Part shown: one piece after another, positions 14,124 through 17,122 of the stretch
Numbering within the stretch: the first letter of the stretch is position 1
Layout of the letters: the number at the start of each line of letters is the position of its first letter
Made by a program: the position numbers and the translations under genes
Source of the DNA: Polaromonas sp. YR568
GTDB taxonomy: Bacteria > Pseudomonadota > Gammaproteobacteria > Burkholderiales > Burkholderiaceae
Length of the DNA: 17,122 bases
Assembly: GCA_945871335.1 (NCBI GenBank)
Contig: CAMBWM010000016.1
Coordinates: forward strand, 1 to 17,122
Reading direction: 5' to 3'
Notes under the pieces: model-generated
The model's database searches: none
Seen by the model: only the letters and a program-made list of their open reading frames with translations
Told to the model about the DNA's origin: nothing

Positions 14124-16223
14124 TCAGCTGAAGCTCTTGCCTTCGGCGACCAGACGCGCCAGCAGCGGAGCCGGCTGCCAGAAGGCCGCGTCATCCAGTG
14201 GGTTCAGCGCAAAGCGTTGCATGGCCTGGACCACATTGAACAGACCCACTTCGTTGGCGTAGTTCATGGGTCCGCCGCGGTAGGCCGGAAAGCCATAGCC
14301 AAAGACATAGGCGATGTCGATGTCGCCGGCCTTGGCGGCAATACCTTCTTCCAGGATGTAGGCGGCTTCATTGACCAGGCTGAAGATCAGGCGCTGCACG
14401 ATCTCTTCGTCAGAAATTTTGCGCGGCGTGATGCCAAGCGATTGACGGTGCGCATCGATCATGGCCACCACCTCAGCATTGGGGATGGCGTCGCGTTTGC
14501 CGGGTACGTAGTCGTACCAGCCGGCACCGGTCTTTTGGCCGAAGCGGCCTTTTTCGCAAAGCAAGTCAGCGGTCTTGCTGTACTTCATGTCGGGCTGTTC
14601 GGTGTAGCGGCGCTTGCGAATCGCCCAGCCGATGTCGTTACCAGCCAAGTCACCCATGCGAAACGGACCCATGGCCATGCCGAACTTTTCCATGGCCTTG
14701 TCCACTTGCGCAGGCGTGCAACCTTCGTCCAGCAGGAAGCCGCCCTGACGGCCGTACTGCTCAATCATGCGGTTGCCGATGAAGCCGTCGCAAACGCCGG
14801 ACACCACCGCAGTTTTTTTGATCTTTTTGGCCACAGCCATGACCGTGGCCATAACGTCTTTGCCGGTTTTGGCGGCGCGCACCACTTCGAGCAACTTCAT
14901 CACATTGGCAGGGCTGAAAAAGTGCAGCCCAACCACGTCTTGCGGGCGCTTCGTGAAGGCAGCGATCTGATTCACATCCAGTGTCGAGGTGTTGGAGGCC
15001 AGTATGGCGCCGGGCTTCATGACGCGGTCAAGTTCTTTGAAGACTTTTTCTTTGACGCCCATCTCTTCAAACACCGCTTCGATCACCATGTCGGCGCTTT
15101 TCAGATCGTCATAGCTGAGCGTGGTGCTGAGCAGGCTCATGCGCTGCTCGTACTTGTCTTGCTTGAGCTTGCCTTTTTTGACCTGCGCTTCGTAGTTTTT
15201 ACGAATGGTGGCGATGCCGCGGTCCAGCGCGTCTTGCTTCATCTCGAGCAGCTTGACGGGCATACCGGCGTTGAGAAAGTTCATGGCAATGCCGCCGCCC
15301 ATGGTGCCGGCGCCAATGACTGCGATGGACTGAATGTCGCGTTGGGACGTATCTGAAGGCACGTCGGCAATCTTGGACGCCCCCCGCTCGGCCACAAACA
15401 AATGGCGCAGCGCTCTGCATTCGGGGGTCCACATCAGGTTGATGAAGAGCTCGCGCTCGAGCAGCATGCCATCGGCAAATTTTTTCTGGGTCGCGGCTTC
15501 GACGGCGTCCACGCACTTGGCGGGGGCCGGGTAGTTTTTGGCCATGCCCTTGACCATGTTGCGCGCAAACTGAAAGTACGCATCGCCTTGCGGATGGCTG
15601 CAGGGCAGGTTGCGAACCAGCGGCAGGGGCCTGACAGCCGCGATTTCCTGGGCCAAGGCCAGGGCTTCGGCGGCCAGGGTGTCTACGGACGCGGCCATCT
15701 TGTCAAAAAGTTTCTGGCCGGGCACCATGGCCAGCAACTCGCTTTTAACGGGCTCGCCACTAACAATCATATTAAGCGCAGGCTCCACACCCAGCGCACG
15801 CGGCAGGCGCTGCGTGCCGCCGGCTCCGGGCAAGAGACCCAACTTGACTTCGGGCAGGGCCACGCTGCAGCCCGGCGCGGCAATTCGGTAATGGCAACCG
15901 AGCGCCAGCTCCAGCCCGCCCCCCATGCAGACCGAGTGAATTGCAGCCACCACTGGCTTGGCCGAGTTTTCGACAGCGAGGATGACGCTCAACAAATTCG
16001 GCTCGGCCATGGCTTTGTCGGTGCCGAATTCCTTGATGTCGGCACCGCCTGAAAAAGCCTTGCCGGCACCAGTGATGACGATGGACTGCACGGCAGCGTC
16101 CGCATTGGCCTGCTGGAGTGCGTCAGTGACGGCGCGGCGCGTGGCCATGCCCAGACCGTTGACCGGCGGGTTGTCGAGCGTGATAACCGCCACGCTGCCG
16201 TGAACTTTGTAATGCGCTGTCAT
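14124..16223 (-). CDS. Bifunctional enoyl-CoA hydratase / 3-hydroxyacyl-CoA dehydrogenase (FadB-like)
   Basis: A 699-residue multifunctional beta-oxidation enzyme. Residues 1 to about 190 form a crotonase domain with the oxyanion segment [10 protein letters not shown] (57-66). Glu105 (in GGGLELALG) and Glu125 (in [14 protein letters not shown]) have the 20-residue spacing of the catalytic glutamates in E. coli FadB. The NAD-binding domain begins with [14 protein letters not shown] (300-313), the dehydrogenase His434 is in [15 protein letters not shown], and two C-terminal 3HCDH domains follow to the end. The protein is slightly shorter than E. coli FadB (729) and resembles peroxisomal multifunctional enzyme in layout. 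It should hydrate trans-2-enoyl-CoA and oxidise the L-3-hydroxyacyl-CoA, then feed the thiolase encoded next. An operator-like repeat and promoter lie directly upstream. Confidence 0.95.
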   Translation of the reverse strand: MTAHYKVHGSVAVITLDNPPVNGLGMATRRAVTDALQQANADAAVQSIVITGAGKAFSGGADIKEFGTDKAMAEPNLLSVILAVENSAKPVVAAIHSVCMGGGLELALGCHYRIAAPGCSVALPEVKLGLLPGAGGTQRLPRALGVEPALNMIVSGEPVKSELLAMVPGQKLFDKMAASVDTLAAEALALAQEIAAVRPLPLVRNLPCSHPQGDAYFQFARNMVKGMAKNYPAPAKCVDAVEAATQKKFADGMLLERELFINLMWTPECRALRHLFVAERGASKIADVPSDTSQRDIQSIAVIGAGTMGGGIAMNFLNAGMPVKLLEMKQDALDRGIATIRKNYEAQVKKGKLKQDKYEQRMSLLSTTLSYDDLKSADMVIEAVFEEMGVKEKVFKELDRVMKPGAILASNTSTLDVNQIAAFTKRPQDVVGLHFFSPANVMKLLEVVRAAKTGKDVMATVMAVAKKIKKTAVVSGVCDGFIGNRMIEQYGRQGGFLLDEGCTPAQVDKAMEKFGMAMGPFRMGDLAGNDIGWAIRKRRYTEQPDMKYSKTADLLCEKGRFGQKTGAGWYDYVPGKRDAIPNAEVVAMIDAHRQSLGITPRKISDEEIVQRLIFSLVNEAAYILEEGIAAKAGDIDIAYVFGYGFPAYRGGPMNYANEVGLFNVVQAMQRFALNPLDDAAFWQPAPLLARLVAEGKSFS

Positions 16224-16243
16224 GTGAGAATTCTTTCGTGAAT

Positions 16244-16257
16244 AGAACGAGCGTTCT
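16244..16257. promoter_or_regulatory. 14-bp inverted repeat, probable repressor operator of the beta-oxidation genes
   Basis: AGAACG-AG-CGTTCT is an inverted repeat with perfect 6-bp arms. It lies 20 bp before the hydratase/dehydrogenase start and just downstream of the -10 box TACAAT, covering the expected transcription start. This position and form fit a TetR-type repressor site. Beta-proteobacterial fatty-acid genes are predicted to be controlled by the TetR-family regulator FadP, which is one candidate. A related half site, TGTTCG, read leftward, lies at 16273-16278 beside the -10 box. Confidence 0.5.
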
Positions 16258-16265
16258 TTTTTGTT

Positions 16266-16296
16266 ATTGTACGAACACTGGCCGGGCGCAAGTCAA
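16266..16296 (-). promoter_or_regulatory. Candidate sigma-70 promoter for the beta-oxidation genes
   Basis: Reading leftward, TTGACT (16291-16296) and TACAAT (16266-16271) each match five of six consensus bases. They are separated by 19 bp, longer than the optimum of 17. The start would be at about 16258-16260, next to the inverted repeat at 16244-16257. The 83-bp gap after livF leaves room for this independent promoter. Confidence 0.45.
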
Positions 16297-16306
16297 GCGC
16301 TCAAGC

Positions 16307-17002
16307 CTAAACCTCAAGCCATTCCTGACGGGTGTTCGCATCGGCGCGCAAGTCATCAGGGCTGCCTTCAAAAACAAGGCGGCCATGACCCATCACCAAG
16401 ACCCGGTCTGAAATAGCCATGGCGATGGTCAGCTTTTGCTCAATCAGCAAAACGGACACGCCACGCGCTTTCAGCGTTCCTAAAAACTCACCAACTTGTT
16501 CAACAATTTTCGGCGCCAAGCCTTCAGTGGGTTCGTCAATGATGATCAAGTCAGGGTCGCCCATCAGGGTGCGGCACAGGGTCAGCATTTGCTGCTCGCC
16601 GCCAGACAACACACCGGCTTCGGTGTGTTGGCGTTCACGCAAGCGTGGAAACATCTTGTACATGTCCTCAAAGCTCCATTGGCTTGGCTTGCCGCTGCGC
16701 TTTTGGCCAAGCAGCAGGTTTTGATGCACGCTCAGTGTCGGGAAAATATCGCGGTTTTCAGGCACGTAGCCAATGCCTGCGTGAGCCACTTCAAAGCTTC
16801 GCAAACCGGCCAACTGTTGTCCCTTCCAGACAATGTCACCCGTGCAATCCACCAGACCCATGATGGCTTTGGCCGTGGTTGATCGACCCGAGCCGTTGCG
16901 CCCCAGCAAGGCCACAATTTCACCGGGCTGCAGGGTAAAACTGATGCCGTGCAGCACATGACTTTTGCCGTAAAAGGCCTGTAAGTTGTCAACTTTGAGC
17001 AT
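16307..17002 (-). CDS. livF: Branched-chain amino acid-type ABC transporter ATP-binding protein LivF
   Basis: A 231-residue ATPase of the LivF family, one of two nucleotide-binding subunits of a HAAT-type ABC importer at the inner membrane. ABC motifs: Walker A at 34-42, the Q-loop/PENRDIFPTLSV region at 81-92, the signature LSGGE (132-136), Walker B LIIIDE (152-157) and the LivF-type LLIEQ switch region near 185. Walker A reads GRNGSGRST, so the normally invariant Lys is Arg40. Everything else is of normal length and order. It follows livG after only two bases. In Burkholderiales such transporters near acyl-CoA genes may carry carboxylic acids rather than amino acids, so the substrate here is open. 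Confidence 0.93.
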   Translation of the reverse strand: MLKVDNLQAFYGKSHVLHGISFTLQPGEIVALLGRNGSGRSTTAKAIMGLVDCTGDIVWKGQQLAGLRSFEVAHAGIGYVPENRDIFPTLSVHQNLLLGQKRSGKPSQWSFEDMYKMFPRLRERQHTEAGVLSGGEQQMLTLCRTLMGDPDLIIIDEPTEGLAPKIVEQVGEFLGTLKARGVSVLLIEQKLTIAMAISDRVLVMGHGRLVFEGSPDDLRADANTRQEWLEV

Positions 17003-17004
17003 GC

Positions 17005-17122
17005 TCAGTGCCCCCCGCTCTGCGCATCAGCAACCGTCGAGCCCAGGTAAGCCTCTTGAACGCGCGGATTGGCGCGCACATTGTCGGGCAAGTCAAAATC
17101 AATCACCTCGCCGTAAACCACG
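17005..17122 (-). CDS. livG: ABC transporter ATP-binding protein LivG, C-terminal fragment
   Basis: The last 38 codons of a leftward gene cut by the window edge. The peptide VVYGEVIDFDLPDNVRANPR followed by VQEAYLGS matches the usual LivG C-terminus (GE-x-I-x-G-x-P-x-x-V-RANP-x-V-x-EAYLG). A short tail TVADAQSGGH follows. The TGA stop is two bases before the livF ATG, the standard livG-livF order, so translation is probably coupled. The ATP-binding motifs lie outside the window. Confidence 0.85.
   Translation of the reverse strand, partial: VVYGEVIDFDLPDNVRANPRVQEAYLGSTVADAQSGGH

Noticed and set aside
14217..15356. Open frame of 379 codons on the + strand opposite the hydratase/dehydrogenase gene
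   Set aside because: It lies wholly antisense to a clear FadB-like gene, has no recognisable domain and is rich in His, Ala and Val, as expected for the mirror frame of GC-rich coding DNA.
16244..16262. Rightward intrinsic terminator formed by the AGAACGAGCGTTCT repeat and following T run
   Set aside because: The stem could have only about five pairs, and no rightward gene reads into it. Its position at a leftward promoter makes an operator more likely.

Overview
The window looks like chromosomal DNA of a beta-proteobacterium, most likely order Burkholderiales and probably a Comamonadaceae relative such as Polaromonas or Rhodoferax. The reasons are the GC-rich codon use, the order tmk-mltG diverging from ygfZ, and a liv-type ABC transporter joined to beta-oxidation genes. 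The genus is an inference from gene content and protein style. I see no rRNA, tRNA, CRISPR array, insertion sequence, phage gene or attachment site. Every base except short gaps is accounted for by 16 genes, two of them cut by the window edges.

Left part (1-4334): housekeeping genes. tmk (partial) and mltG form a leftward pair. They diverge from ygfZ and an NRDE/TANGO2-family gene, which form a rightward pair. A leftward gene encoding a hotdog thioesterase fused to a GNAT acetyltransferase meets the NRDE gene end to end.

Middle (4335-9342): an AT-rich gap of 213 bp leads into a rightward iron-containing alcohol dehydrogenase. It converges on a leftward patatin-like hydrolase that lies 18 bp behind tex, the S1-domain RNA-binding transcription accessory protein.

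Right part (9343-17122): eight complete leftward genes and the end of a ninth, built around acyl-CoA metabolism. In transcription order they are livG (partial), livF, a two-domain enoyl-CoA hydratase/3-hydroxyacyl-CoA dehydrogenase, a thiolase, a 66-residue two-helix membrane protein, an SDR, a PaaI-type thioesterase, a CurA-like NADP-dependent reductase and a second SDR. The hydratase/dehydrogenase and the thiolase together supply three of the four beta-oxidation steps. The acyl-CoA dehydrogenase and the acyl-CoA ligase are not in the window. The reductase, SDRs and thioesterase could handle unsaturated, oxidised or dead-end acyl-CoA intermediates, but their substrates cannot be read from sequence. 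A promoter-like element and a 14-bp inverted repeat just before the hydratase/dehydrogenase suggest repressor control of this block.

I found no clear new system. The points most worth a second look are the LivF Walker A motif with Arg in place of Lys, the operator-like repeat before the beta-oxidation genes, the thioesterase-acetyltransferase fusion, the probably leaderless ygfZ, and the small membrane protein inside the beta-oxidation block.
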